Shown: one piece after another, positions 41,501-42,758 of the stretch
Layout: the number at the start of each line of letters is the position of its first letter
Position numbering within the stretch: the first letter of the stretch is position 1
DNA from: an uncultured Adlercreutzia sp.
GTDB taxonomy: Bacteria; Actinomycetota; Coriobacteriia; Coriobacteriales; Eggerthellaceae
Length of the DNA: 45,992 bases
Assembly (NCBI GenBank): GCA_910585575.1
Contig: CAJUFS010000018.1
Span: 1-45,992 of the forward strand
Direction of reading: 5' to 3'
Made by a program: the position numbers and the translations under genes
The notes under the pieces: generated by a model
Database searches by the model: none
Told to the model about the DNA's origin: nothing
Seen by the model: only the letters and a program-made list of their open reading frames with translations

Positions 41501-42628
41501 ATTCTCGGCGCGCAGCACCAAGCGCCCCGACACACCTTCTTGCAATTCGGCTTCCGTAATGCGGCGATATCCCTCGCCGTGGACCTGCCACAGCGTCCAG
41601 CCCTTAGGAAGTGCCTGGCCGTAGAGGACAGCTCGAGCGGCAGAACGGGGCGTGTCGCCCTGAGCGCGCTGAGCGGCCGCGTCCTGTACCGCAGCCAATG
41701 TCGCCGTGGCATCATCGGCAGCCTTTTGGGCTTCGGTAGCCAAGGCCAGACGCAAGCGCCACTCTTCCTCCGAGAGCGTCGTCGCCATGGTTCCGTCATC
41801 TTTTTCATACAGATAGGGCACATCGAGCGTGAAGACAAACGGATCCGCGTCGTTCATGCCGCCCAAGGCGCCGCCCTGCAACAGCACAGCGCGATTTCCC
41901 AGGCCAAAGCGAACAGACAAACGCTGGTCATCGGTTAGGTAGCCCGAGGAAACCAAGGGAGCGCCCCATGCAGCCAACTCGGGGCGCAGAGCGGAGGACA
42001 CCAGCTGGGACATTTCAGCGGTCGCACCATCAAGCGTCGTCTGGGGAAGCACCTGCGCTACATCGGTAAGCTGCGCAGGCATAAGATTGCGAAGAGCTTC
42101 CTGATCAAGCGGCTGCTGCTGAATCGCAGCAAGAGATTCGCGTTCCGAAGCCGCTGTCTTGTCGGCGGATCCGTCAGCCTTGGCGCCGGAATCAGGGGCC
42201 GAAGGGGCTTCCTCATCGGCAGCCTTCGGCGTTGCCTCGGCGCTCTGGTCGCTGTCATTGTCTGAAGATGCGTCGGAAGAAGCAGGAGCGTCCGACGCGC
42301 CAGGCGCCGTTGCCGCCTCCTCACTCGAGGCTGAAGAGCCTTCGGAAGGCGGGGCCGATTCTTCTTCCTGCTCTTCCGCGGAAGAAGCGGGCTCCTCGAC
42401 GGGAGCGGGGTCGGCGGCGGCTTCCTCGGCCAGCACGCTTACGGCCGATGCGTCGAAGAGCGTCACCGCTAACAGAAACGAAAGAACCGTGGAGAGCGCA
42501 CGCACCCACGGTTTGGTGCGAAAGGATGGCGGAACCTCTTCCCGGCTGGAAGACCCCTCCTTTCGCGGCTCAACGGCATTACTTAGCTGTGAGCCCCCCC
42601 CCCCGCAACGTTTCGGGGTTCGTGGCAT
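11579..42628 (-). CDS. Giant LAQTG-anchored surface protein, 10,349 residues, with SdrD_B-like domains
   Basis: This is a secreted, wall-anchored protein of about 1.1 MDa (taking 110 Da per residue), probably an adhesin or biofilm scaffold. In order: a signal peptide (residues 37-67); an acidic Ser/Ala/Glu-rich stretch (68-165); two related N-terminal modules (about 230-1230) split by a Gly/Ser linker; about seven degenerate repeats (about 1520-3160); a long central part with DUF11-like segments (for example GDYVEYELYV, GDTLWYAATLRNN); eight SdrD_B-like domains from about 7810; a Pro/Thr/Glu-rich stretch; and LAQTG at 10313-10317 with a membrane helix and RRRRKRDEE. The frame is uninterrupted for 31 kb. 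ATG 42628 has no good ribosome site and directly follows an in-frame TGA; better starts at 42719 and 42668 are out of frame across an 11-G run, so expression may be phase-variable. Ligand is unknown. No sortase gene is in the window. Confidence 0.93.
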   Translation of the reverse strand: MPRTPKRCGGGGSQLSNAVEPRKEGSSSREEVPPSFRTKPWVRALSTVLSFLLAVTLFDASAVSVLAEEAAADPAPVEEPASSAEEQEEESAPPSEGSSASSEEAATAPGASDAPASSDASSDNDSDQSAEATPKAADEEAPSAPDSGAKADGSADKTAASERESLAAIQQQPLDQEALRNLMPAQLTDVAQVLPQTTLDGATAEMSQLVSSALRPELAAWGAPLVSSGYLTDDQRLSVRFGLGNRAVLLQGGALGGMNDADPFVFTLDVPYLYEKDDGTMATTLSEEEWRLRLALATEAQKAADDATATLAAVQDAAAQRAQGDTPRSAARAVLYGQALPKGWTLWQVHGEGYRRITEAELQEGVSGRLVLRAENPVTAETELPAFELGLKGSVPEGAQVDVVWGYEVRSMSDAAGAVTRGLAKRAAAGSVTLCSGSDIQVKAARQALSGSTLAIKGAAAPLMTRRNGAGLGWATSLVTFAVAGESPAASGIAVTAQWPADEQGRGGVAKEDLRYSLAVLADDDQGSDQVRYIGKPGEGGVIVLDVSALTDEQRATLDPADAASLRALGLAPLPYTVSKDGVLSVALEGDEGSVDPGQERVLFFAAPVREQALTPAWSAQDEATYQSELLSSHRNVLLPYEPLKGTFSLHMSVGAGQRTVVLSELRDCSYTFTVDARAEIAAAGSSNAGGNAASGAEGQKPSSPTGGAAGESEGVGSGDAANGSESTEGAGSPEGEGVPRPSLETDAPLLSDAPTVFGVPEEDPIDVVTQQALHPTAYVLGAPFAVRAAGELNLKDVFNPYPAPLGSMEALPDAENIYLIKDTGTADAGFVAELGFLDLPEGGWLGDKDHPTQLTLVSPYLYKTDEGAIIEARTYKEYQDGIKRYPNANPETEPMRLAIIPDSSLFMDFSVLLDGTPISLDVYKEYYKDGLSGTITLVYTGSDGTFELDSSFQRPVFHVAFLGKVPENTSAVVRMGGRVECYTDPDDGVTHVPEVPFQIEPGEMNTGDSQLRSITFIKTNLQWETKVQKLWEPILWDKYNYTVYRVETTNTSTEEDTVIDLMRYAVRVSHESSPSGGVRRADLMVWDENGNKIPQLTNDIMKNGSFIGKPDEGGVLIYDMTDRDDVWNQLDHVKFSNIDDFGLTPLPYQNLGIDGMVTFRVDKPIYPPQSPVEGARDKLTLLVAVPYTTNISYYTNPSGNKIYSTVAFDTTSTVVFGGKGDKGYTWSKQGSASASFIEPKNGFEVHKTAWDYDRQAWQGDGGQGSDRIGYESKYRIYGMKASGNVKIAGPDVNTAWGPIVNDDLPKNYELTGLDFRVRKDALNTQLYDAKTVTAASLTKEERFAQWFCAEAGVVQFEVGSDPGAGSWVDTPVAPTYKGEETEGGVTYEVWTLGTQAGQPNIAQMLEAQGIAAKVRSSLLSTPNPLKFTGNVRFLMAKEFAVGATIPVDITVRGIMRHPASDGSEGRYTNKATVNYGRAQWVVPVGDQGNCYTAASLNTKTAQAHLLAIGPVQPTVQARAYDVSPTQGMRWGAVGGTQNAPWGEERSGFIFQLSNPSRSKAEPGSFSTSNLSYTACDCRWVGTTWVPNRPGSNLGTWKGEWINGHYYENEWYHSNHLGFDPSRVIISKGFLDNADITSVTLTFDHGTDKDGRDPLTLTRQQLQAYVVKAGSAEAAAYGTALVGSAVIPSSVWKGDGKWWVHLKNVSVQFDSFNGLVDSSTPGKGAFVAIHGEPTTLGTYPLTGTFETKYEDYENQKTQSTAQLKVDPSNPQCWAYAFDNASGRTPNGASDGSRWSDPVSGASNRDLEARLDEKRSGYVFHLVNPGDARMEPVRFETTKLPYALRSDGTFSGFVTDHVVISRMALEKISGFQFLQLDVVDSEGVASTIKLTEEELQPYIVATGSAEAAKYGTHLVGSVVVPSSVWGNGYLQAVAMETDVFASNVAGSRGANAYISLVGTVTAVGRYPLKGTFGTNYNDPKLDQKSSEQVTLVGVAPAPRINAFGLEMQGRSKVRMSRTGTQEAALGSLRSGYVYYLENRSLSRITPGKFSTTPVVHDFDKDGFHGFETSEVALGGALLSSAGITKVVIHSLEPDDEGSYVERVQTLSINELKEKYLVSASDAANRIYPVDGAYRDLYESYPYDTPSGGKGVPPTGSIIIPASAWENRYFSHIEVYFDWFASEVYFDPGTRFSNPGPHVALYGTPTKPDKQTVQGTLQSTYDSVLGRADVTNTSAGTLAVARPQPYVYAYGFEKNAPGDLSAARRDQDVYVSGNSRDRQTVALDDSRSGYVFYIGTGNGSKIMPGRLSTTALPFVRWSYDGKLHGFETEYVILNKAFLQYATITHMVLHSLSEDGSRSSQTISIADLKAKYLVAADGSTPDGQKYHASQAGAIIIPRSAWTEHFSHAEVYFNSFTEGVSGTNLGTSPYMAYHGTPTRVNDNDNEVIGTTAKFESLYGGGLDMNDTSNANLHVAKPQLELDTYAFDNSPLGLKYSMTQVQTAPLNANRSGFWFEFGSLNASAVVPGRFTSSDLPYEKWGDGYRGFDTTEIVLSRDFLARSRIASVRLYSRALDGTQVVKTLTAAELATYKVKAGDPAPSGGTYAAAVDGAVVLTPDVWDDEYFQHIEIDFDFYQRNVPVSATHPASGYVAIHGTPTKVQDIKVTGTFRTNYENPLANVTNSHAATLRITTIDPKLTTSSGWSLDGVQQAECGPYRWGEDSKRERAWMGYTMTNATESSAKDVDLTLSMNELAQVPSVAGSPSLKGFVPTLLEIGGFKKTAAGEWVCGTSIVSAIDLFDLGQSITGGLSNWQNDPTPAKSYSMDDLAAFIDASGTLKLPLENLADMTAVKNIRISFGELGEQATGANAFNVRVYGKVETLGDHSGTISLPSAGGSTTRGYTVSTAHFYPRTGTYGDAFAQKVDANFWIEPFSFGTSAAAFRPATSQHPSGYAEGSSVPVAVLTEGSGYKFTVANGTQARANANRVVFDLESVINRSDTSAVFVRGFKARTLAMDAGLFNLGAIRKDDGSLGSSLAKIKFYFASNVTGIVGNTPDIELSLADLAAYQNDPSDYTKGYTFALDQGAFAPFKDRYLKTVVVDYGVMAPAYASGTLHAQFVGRPDWYNSVDSSNALRGRVTATQLSDGRTTTAAADLYVPRPDVAVRTHGSYLDVRENDWAWTNDTNCDYSESYLAVPYDRDFTLWTQLYNNTHYSIIEDLDFDVSLFLMRESIVQETGGTKEAWTGFHATKATVSSTLFRMFDEVGTIQLGGPSESETVLPTAVKAVLSPVFDAAGALEGFVADDDGTAVAPGRTLRDGHTFYPLSGDGSLQLLETDFIALGIDHLTTLNLRGWKGMANANIDTSAQRITFNGYSDAALGSRYTFIEAHANAYMGAIRQAMALRHFKDSSMVYTSKMFFDLVSRSAFTDDRTTANGLASGAKRRFDRWAMADDGGHRLKPFGSYFSSMTERDFALEIGYKAQGSFLAGFRQSDLVRIDQARENWEGEWKNTYKFSDQTKAFNEWYPLSFKSLNTGVTMDIQQNLPSDTFDAYYLKIHPSAVDYVQSINITYRDGSTLRVSHDEIQAHKANAVQVSSTGQKFFRLNLLATDANGTHVADFSQNKAVAFRDAFDDYNYGDPPDALRVRTITYTLRINQSPYAPGTTTVAGTPDFGLDYNPKDPTTDAFEVTGRFFKVNETGVYCTTNSALRIGGDYSGSVRSGHKAAVRYDAGHLNGGTGGKSSWSFTDYIRDQNKDVSALGKDALSPYKMQHLISRAEVQVYETNNFVRKAYDVVKDGSFDGNDHDDVDGTGDVAFASDQRFAVSFARWQLPGGGERSNYENKDAEEGTYRIDTDGGGGTRGIGHQFDFYERTWGLTSHADEVVLRETLPVCRPDITAKYYGVLPTGIEIPLATSRTDVKDVRHYVDKIIFHTNQYSAATITGASITGHRDIVVTRAQLQGDAAVATGGSVCVRFKNPDNDDAPQLAGAPYCFNLQLNLNEFVSSFDIVMKEIEGSADYTTETGRGNAGAFHSMEFTSVWNRNMADLYVYGRPYAFADKKDPEEPQVRRDTTNSAETLTRRAYTGATEYQDTTLDRGDANGTQDNFYFRDKAYMYSYRIPFKYRFSIVSGSYSVTDYQDDNLTPNKERYRVFFSNAEDGMTSGKLDPKKRVSHISSAEIPVAIASDFRMQRLYVPREFVPKDALWSENWFQVQNIRFWIPLADGTEKVLSLSWSDAEKLGIVEEPGTHGGYEGCYAIDIEKYLREHRDELKLPTYTATQRTNTIDGYKGDPAVDLTYVSPYVRHIALIIASPNARQDRPERMLDSGQSLAGASNSFTFAYDGVYADRTPEDFYGASETTTDPEKGCWNETSTPSFGKQGGAFSTVTSTHYMNVWSVETKDPNHQDPEVASSSSSDSTRLRHLMATMQAEVVRGRKVVMNGVESRIFGYDKAAIDSSSPETFAPDGTGAVGWGVPDGGLYVGDYVEYELYVGADAASSLPLEGVDALFRVPAGQRIVGWEVAKEQVNGVWRERNSTGLPITAKIGSSISTGEPTRIAPAQTDLSLVDGQEAFAENRDIEFKAGASKWDASGTMTDESERIMAPGAGVWVRVITQLTNEVSDEDYAATENTPHNGTADCPAWRGRGLEAFFYTVSAPKHGYTQYRLKDSADKADGTVRYTTDSGWKDPAVSGNIRHEHGKYTVGGHTTYGGVARSTCYLYNHLADRSLAGTPNHGTEPTIGVAFTKANVHSAGYTANVDGNPAQITVGNLRNTTYHAGNMTVSVKLYDRNGRRSFELTEAPHIAASTTAVLQEEGAVVDLRYPKDLPPSVNLESGPSVDTAVDFLDPSTPEGAARDNRRPSIKVEYFDPLANEGSGAWLDEATVRATYAQNVAYDDTHLVNVNPFRTITEVRWTYYDLPAGGLYNGAVSAYRLEDVALVGVGRYQDVRGLLAANVEQDESWTDAGVILDVGYTHYHQERTTLDFFDATTYAVDEAGNSVTDGAGQPVVEQAGGLKRTDPIARDWGRIKQDSGKTAEPFTVARRNPVVRFQNQVFGSETAAAASFSSNAAQKTGYIPGERLWYKDTLVNVKKGSGNQGRTDVEGELYNPVFYERIPLDYLKDDQGQDVTVAYLAERLAGRIRWTNAAGQDVLAERTAGMTLKVTRVAEEDAPELAPDYGGAMAYANSPKGYANNNWGKPFADLNPQAAGVSGETRFGLFRIEWVPVQEAAANETRPVPAERDPWAPVDKPAANSTCVEVGDTLELWFDVCAAVDGLPQVYTNLNSSGIGAQTGTTGAEPAYFPRLGEYWSSWSNAGCNPLAGSSFGNTGLGVGVTFVDTSNVLMDMDSLLHDAAFTADRPRHCDLWEMFDGSYAAIPGTATNRKYEDGRWWYDTWISYGYVETNRNGEDGTGGVYLDEDVKTSKNLQLARYTPRSPLGTLAQVQGQLPSDTWLITPNDEPLNFKQENTYIRDYWSFVTSARTKGGTDASKRWGSTTPLIWSETRVHLQKAWLATASQMIPDATGLSHSGTAEYESQRKYRTWDPHERWFVYDPSGAKQLYDWRGFLWNQYDAALQYNQGYTARLQALNYGDRTLDGVEFTYVMPRGTEPVLDAEGNPQVSASVLQSVNGWDGQTTSANLKETYRPIDASRVTVEVVQSPWSAYAGYDAPSDSQNPADYRNGRALKSGSQPDVSAATGATSYESLAAPDAGSAQASIKTEDYCQSSQPWVLKITVTQPLGKWFGRNIDGAVDESGQPVGSIDNAADPDIYKGNAGYKINVDVDAHVFGNNANGAWYDRVLVRPFDTREVTGPDTVQGQVASKSSAYFQVYDLDHYEGRVTEADGDKYSDGDRNHTQQLGMDYRWVGRRDGDDYKLDPVWDQSYGSPNMPSVNGRTVQNNTVRTTDDNPGGAKVLNTTTEVAWSKAYKDGSDSLEYAANLYAQTGTNAVQRKPFVRVWNTVGDDGVGDDIDQYYLKGEGDVRQLNIHVENRYWWNDLAQDANYQGQEIYTSYTTDDDGNQIRTAYENRGRWERRSHTYAVDGGQMGSLALPVVTTVLPENIVPIHKSTGIPYPRLIGYTQKFENGDWSVNYANKADATTAGRAKLANALDAPDPWNDFDATITYERVADENTGTEQYRFVVRFTAKGDGPNGDPDREQAIDAYDMDTFKFNVMTIGENTQAAREKGKYDEVLRSSENIRTYVTSAVDNYQFLSDGDISGNPYLVGGAAQLRRRGGEGDDMRLDARQTRVATSVVRWNQDKLWNFQTGQYTWIDTRPVTTLSSEEGKDYALLDSATAETWSKVGKVEVEYSSWRYVWRYTFSEIGCLPFDALDDGTSLRDPSSVSQINLEKKKTNKLPGFTRRYTETENGLGMVTGATHAGLNVEDYGFRAPLALSEATTKGLNGNDDVRTTEAFVRKATGKADATVDGGLMTGLKLRSWASPNLSVDYEIMADRATAVGQGAAQRHGVLDKDGAFTGADEQSWEYGDTLWYAATLRNNPGTVDYDESPVNHAKLVYALHLPDALSFYKSAALSTANYADYEGDDYQFFVEWTHTPRGAAAPVTETLTPKQMVEAGWTINITHQPNYGANNFSDSTYAKPDKDDPSDVIPAGDPVKERARANEVVVFELAPPDDATDEEFAAYPSLLEAFWSGAHADGYFGVGDVLTLKVRTRMDNLPEDESVLEDMQAAYAQQIQQIRTWDGGESTVYATVHDTTMDWLDPTKGGVGWTHGSQPAKPTVQEAKLPEGVPANVAMVPYGFAAQDLARFRFVNKQEDHEQYTDTATGQVVEAVDYDRDSQFTDVYTAATSGYFKIRKPSASVRADTFDLRRLMTDPDFALSLADDAHGGGSNQFYVTQAVNTGGAVNSFMVDWQVPYWATLDSISYDAPLFDAANPTVRTRPQVKTVNTGVWEVPGAEYETITETVTGEDGEPVEVERRGAPLNDAARTESQLRVFVLARTVNCATGSLKSVYYEQNGAERNDRENYALPGTDADRDYWYGEDDVADFNTADEAQGSWQIIGDPAGYAVSDKQNVAIDTTHLTGSANQDIRQIRWIVKAVEPGKTGREALLDSAATYATPVPHGFRLDVDAAPDDYSSETYAEATAGKQEADEVDPERLNTGWEWQKDENGGYMISATGKRILRPQSQMPLTLTNNAAGVLCETYVLDEVDDGAGGDSEVASTSAVHLNHYASAVLRYDDTKFCEPERARAGFYRDEEYPTLKIDLEQAYFNGNAGDAFRWAPGTPSLDLNVSKMMRFRLTLTNLSKEQMDTLGIYGRNPDSCSNPDLSILLPFIEGFGAAGTMTPSDFAYVPYGDTLSSSHPLNENYTSTAVVEKVETTLPTGQVITQNKVVEYAQNLDDTKPMWTYHVENRDPFFKTEEVVDVPEITLIQPQVGGNLTVVDKLGDVATGYDRKFMDWRFTGHPDETGEVTRGALRMGQAVVIEFMMPVRDDANSSIPTELLNTTGYGYKKGNYEPYIPEVQGADKTSFVLDTRDTNLDGNTNQMMLALQLAAVGFSSNITQDQSNFVTSQISTLYTRNINGPAAVPEGSDYTYFLQADNPGANMSVAQNYVRTTFLNVLPHTDDTKVYNGTKAAPQKRESTWNGWIKDLDSIKLTRFDPGDPLYPKGRELTAAEAQVWAGPYEWRDGKLVCKAETDLPHLWAQGTSSAKMKWINERRHDPALLRQDGFVPLSELKSYVAAHPDEAEVLQKGLRAFWTQVDDDEMFLPCQGYIRLSYQMHAPLNLPKYLGSTKGDATFDLNLDAKPGENEGSNPDLSKRLAQVTQWNTFVQRINGAGKTDAHDASARALELKTSGAFIDAPEGRGYLGDYVWFDFNWDGLQNDTDGPVVKDDLGRQTTYHRASNGRFLLSTAKTFDAETGAWKGAYTAADGTLTETRALFRDLDYDGTPDDPGVNGVTVELLNEYGLAVNRDGQVVREIKDAAGAGQDRWVQCDAKTGEPLRNSGGGYVNADAGGPVSFTTESDYYNNKGYWILSNLKPGRYKLRYVFPRAYANYSITTKSIGPDKDGDGVADNPLEITRVADDPATPEDETAMYAVTQNAIEVKGIKGTGVDKTYDEAYFKAHEDAFMNPDGAHRAYDAEATSYDVGIARPVEFTGVAFRDDKLADGTDLEPDFIDGLLDHQSDPSNPAVAATSNTEMRLGRIVVSVHRYDPETKTFSDDPVIDTEGNPAVMETDASGEFAFRLQPGYRYCLRAENKVTARLIKPTPYLQTKDPLEQPGADGVWDNDLYLVKGRGETYPFDGAVPLDAQGHAVYEQNDPALGYAVYRKLGLGYVDGTKGYLGNYVWHDQNYDGVQDPLEPGVEGLTVSLEQYWWNPDSKGEGKGGWELVPNQPERTQVTNKAGQYVFKGLPTYVPDPNDRDIYKPDDEREKFLAGYRLRINQDDLEALGQDFAITKRNSAYDTSGAVDEELDSDVRSIPLDGPNPADQTQTEPVFYLNEPGSETAFDFDTGLSSGAMIVLAGEPSDTTQTNDVRTVKVGRLSVDYDLNNAQRYEMWDAGLVEIPQASVTGRVWNDGDYDGVQSDERTADGALVEPGMAGEPVALTQWYYDPTRTNAADGGSHWFRNEQFGNDKRSSTTVEVDDGTGTGTTVTQTVPLVTGGFLRDEGAWSALAEGEVGVLTDEEGTYTFDHLPAAYSAPDGSHYLAAYRVRLLSTHVDDKGTSETTDDNWWLPTREHAAGGAVGADSDIVDAKTLIVADREMVRGANGAARPALRPHDGQVILAGVALTARPDQDSQVTLPGTDTVSGAPVRYDWLTLRSDCPVDEATGTVLVPGGDAGQLPAPERALVGVVWNDEDNDGMQNKDAAGNPTEEEPGVDGVQVTLERYVSDGADGWIPDTTWAPQEAWDDYFEKDYADLTNPLVMNHSMLTGANVAADGAVRAGVYRFDNLATQRREADGSLTVFAYRTRITDGKYKRRTYLTTRYQRGTDPTEDSDLVYDDAYLMSRERDEYTVLLDQARADSSTTLNDVQAANPYNPNLVLGTGASLRARAWGMDQPLFGILADALPTEPVLTYDAATASDRAFNDAGIRLRQVKTIAGTLFYDSDYDGICDADEQGLAGKRVYLQAWVWDEQAEQWTRYVEDSGPFDDVATTDALGAFAFRNVPICTPVEEDPDGDDADPAKQHLLGYTIAVEGSADAASLSASVAGLPVTRLVDGIDDEASKAHRPGQAVGASALQVPVGYGDDYPLAFSAANRVAARNGSGPSVVDGRIVLASAASDGMAEAYLRDVPVGAAAEASFDISKGFDEIRMNGGFIPVGQTIEGTVWIDDNYNGLRDGSTTAFLRTAAAAAAGAEAEAAPTSVVRDFTEPGLDGQPLYLTQEYFDGTRWVKNPDFGASGGEVVVGNLRATDTTVTVRYVMEGMEYRLIGAGQDDVWYGGDTPWPGARGVFDRTAGYAIQPLTEYTVACRAVGTTGPEDMLKVSTTGTCAVDTPAGLGLKVTSGSVLVSRELPLPEGAAEDAGWEYSADGQTWTADESGGLTVLTGLAPRTTYTVSVRLKGTEDVADTCTVTTLAENLGRSDGYTPVGAAAPQEPSAPAPAGARVTTTDASGTYRFTGLAAYVQQTADGRWVDLAAPGTTGGDDALMMPARYRVSMAEPTGGNPTMFRAEDGAYPDIDSDLDRAADGTLYLRQRVALSAVNGGTVTLDDGYALLSTVADPDDGHQYEATLTAAGGTLTAASSAGAAVALDVPHGVSVHGGDGGVAIPHAASIAGRVWDDEDRNGLYNQKAGEAGIRTDENGQEVPVFEDGVPGVKVTLTRYWYQGETEGSEAVWIYDKGFGTQERLTDEEGRWVFEGLDATGPSPYDSNNTVVYGYRAHVADIPDGWGVTELNATEPADEELGRAARNNPVIDSDLDEETTRLVPDAGLDGLMVLARPLTSGESADVAIAGPWYQGAGEALNNRWSTAGTRDSLYNDAGLVEYLRVEISGKVFIDDDKDGVQRGDERPWTSSTVYLERQAVSAQEAYDAGVGSRQGDGMAGSHLDREGEPIIAASREYPTLADLGETEEPTEPSEPVDPEGPEEPTEPEEPTDPTDPEEPPTPVGPDEPEEPTDPAEPAEPSTPEAPTESEGEGGEAEGGMAAQALSEPLDAADAADDLTTPETGDSATPNVPTEDDAAESEGETAPVRGEDDGILSEGEWEVVASQLPNEDGTYAFTDLPLVDGYGKAYRYRVRMDIDGEGEFVPFNPEGVADDVDNDLGHLNLMGQTAPELTGVTEALEVVRVRDILDAYGRGYDLLDPDHWAIGTSKRVDLGFYKEFPEEPGDEGDPQNPENPNPENPDPEDPWSTNLIESGWKTLVKWLTPLAQTGDKLLVGLLMLVAAAAAALAALALRRRRKRDEE
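11582..11692 (-). other. C-terminal cell-wall sorting signal (LAQTG)
   Basis: Residues 10313-10317 read LAQTG, followed by DKLL, a hydrophobic helix of about 20 residues rich in Leu/Ala/Val, and the terminal RRRRKRDEE. This is the tripartite sorting signal of sortase substrates. Ala replaces the usual Pro at position 2; class E sortases of high-GC Gram-positive bacteria are known to prefer LAxTG. Sortase class here is inferred from the motif only. Confidence 0.85.
12395..12594 (-). repeat. Degenerate Pro/Thr/Glu repeat encoding a linker in the giant protein
   Basis: About 66 codons encode tandem variants of EPTEP, EEPTDP and EPSEP. Such stretches usually span the peptidoglycan next to the sorting signal. 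Here the stretch lies about 230 residues earlier and appears to interrupt the last SdrD_B-like domain. Its repeated GC-rich DNA is a likely site of length variation between strains. Confidence 0.8.
12700..19200 (-). repeat. Array of eight SdrD_B-like domains in the giant protein
   Basis: Each domain opens with a strand motif close to GxVWxDxDxDGxQ followed by an EPGVxGVxVxL-type strand. Openings lie near 19198, 17772, 17088, 16250, 15505, 14826, 13487 and 12830 (about residues 7811, 8286, 8514, 8793, 9042, 9268, 9714 and 9934). The Asp-rich DxDxDG loops are typical calcium sites of the SdrD_B/Cna_B-like family. Spacing varies from about 230 to 475 residues because some domains carry insertions. 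The array should form an extended stalk near the wall. Confidence 0.85.
14060..14580 (-). other. Fibronectin-III-like pair inserted in the sixth SdrD_B-like domain
   Basis: About 170 residues here do not fit the SdrD_B pattern. They contain two segments with features of Fn3-like folds: LTEYTVACRAVG, and later GWEYSADGQTWTADESGG with LAPRTTYTVSVRLKG and DTCTVTT. They sit between the LTQEY strand of the sixth domain and its closing VTTTDASGTYRFTGL strand. The fold call is by pattern and is moderate. Confidence 0.55.
33150..38080 (-). repeat. About seven degenerate tandem repeats of 215-270 residues in the giant protein
   Basis: Each unit has an RSGYVF-like strand, a PGxFSTTxLPY-like segment, GFETxxVxLxxxFL, an (I)IPxSAWxxxYFSHIEVYFD-like segment and a GTPTK...VxGTFxTxY end. 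RSG-type openings are at 37993, 37189, 36547, 35776 and 35116 (residues 1546, 1814, 2028, 2285 and 2505). More diverged copies lie near 34470 and 33690. I do not recognise a named family. The repeats are protein-level; the DNA has diverged well beyond exact repetition. Confidence 0.75.
38930..41940 (-). repeat. Two related N-terminal modules (ancient duplication) in the giant protein
   Basis: Both modules contain PYLYxxDxG, then SGxxxL with an Fxxxx(L/F)xGxVPE strand, then IGKPxEGGV and, after 40 residues, LGLxPLPY or FGLTPLPY followed by DGxxxxxV. Copy one is about 40600-41940 and copy two about 38930-40130. A Gly/Ser/Ala-rich linker at about 40377-40590 separates them. Function is unknown; position near the N-terminus suggests a ligand-facing part. 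Confidence 0.65.
42428..42520 (-). other. Signal peptide of the giant protein
   Basis: Residues 37-67 have a basic n-region (FRTKPWVR), a hydrophobic core of about 20 residues (ALSTVLSFLLAVTLFDASAV) and a VLA-EEA cleavage site near residue 67. The preceding polar stretch is unusually long, and would be about 30 residues longer still from the start at 42719, as in the extended signal peptides of many large Gram-positive surface proteins. Confidence 0.8.
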
Positions 42629-42719
42629 TCACGCCGCCCGCCGTGTTGGTCAACGGCGCGGTCGCCATTTTGCCAAGCTCCTCGCTTGGCGAGATACCGT
42701 AGTCTCGATTCTGTTTCAT
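42579..42719 (-). CDS. 46-codon open frame that would be the real start of the giant gene (out of frame in this sequence)
   Basis: ATG 42719 begins MKQNRDYGISPSEELGKMAT and follows a moderate ribosome site (GGGG six bases upstream). A second in-frame ATG at 42668 has GAGGAG about nine bases upstream. The frame crosses the 11-G run and stops at TAA 42579-42581. With one G fewer it reads on as LRGGGSQLSNAVE into the giant protein, which would then have 10,379 residues (10,362 from the second ATG). I regard it as the N-terminal coding segment of the giant gene in its OFF configuration rather than as an independent peptide. Confidence 0.65.
   Translation of the reverse strand: MKQNRDYGISPSEELGKMATAPLTNTAGGVNATNPETLRGGGLTAK
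42594..42604 (-). repeat. Homopolymer of 11 G (coding strand) at the giant gene start
   Basis: The plus strand shows exactly 11 consecutive C, read as G on the coding strand, 25 to 35 bases after the opening ATG of the giant frame and between the alternative starts and the signal peptide. Runs of this length change length by slipped-strand mispairing during replication. It is the only such long homopolymer I noticed in the window. Confidence 0.9.
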
Positions 42720-42758
42720 GTGTATCCCCAGACTTCTAGAGTCCAACGTACTGCGTCT

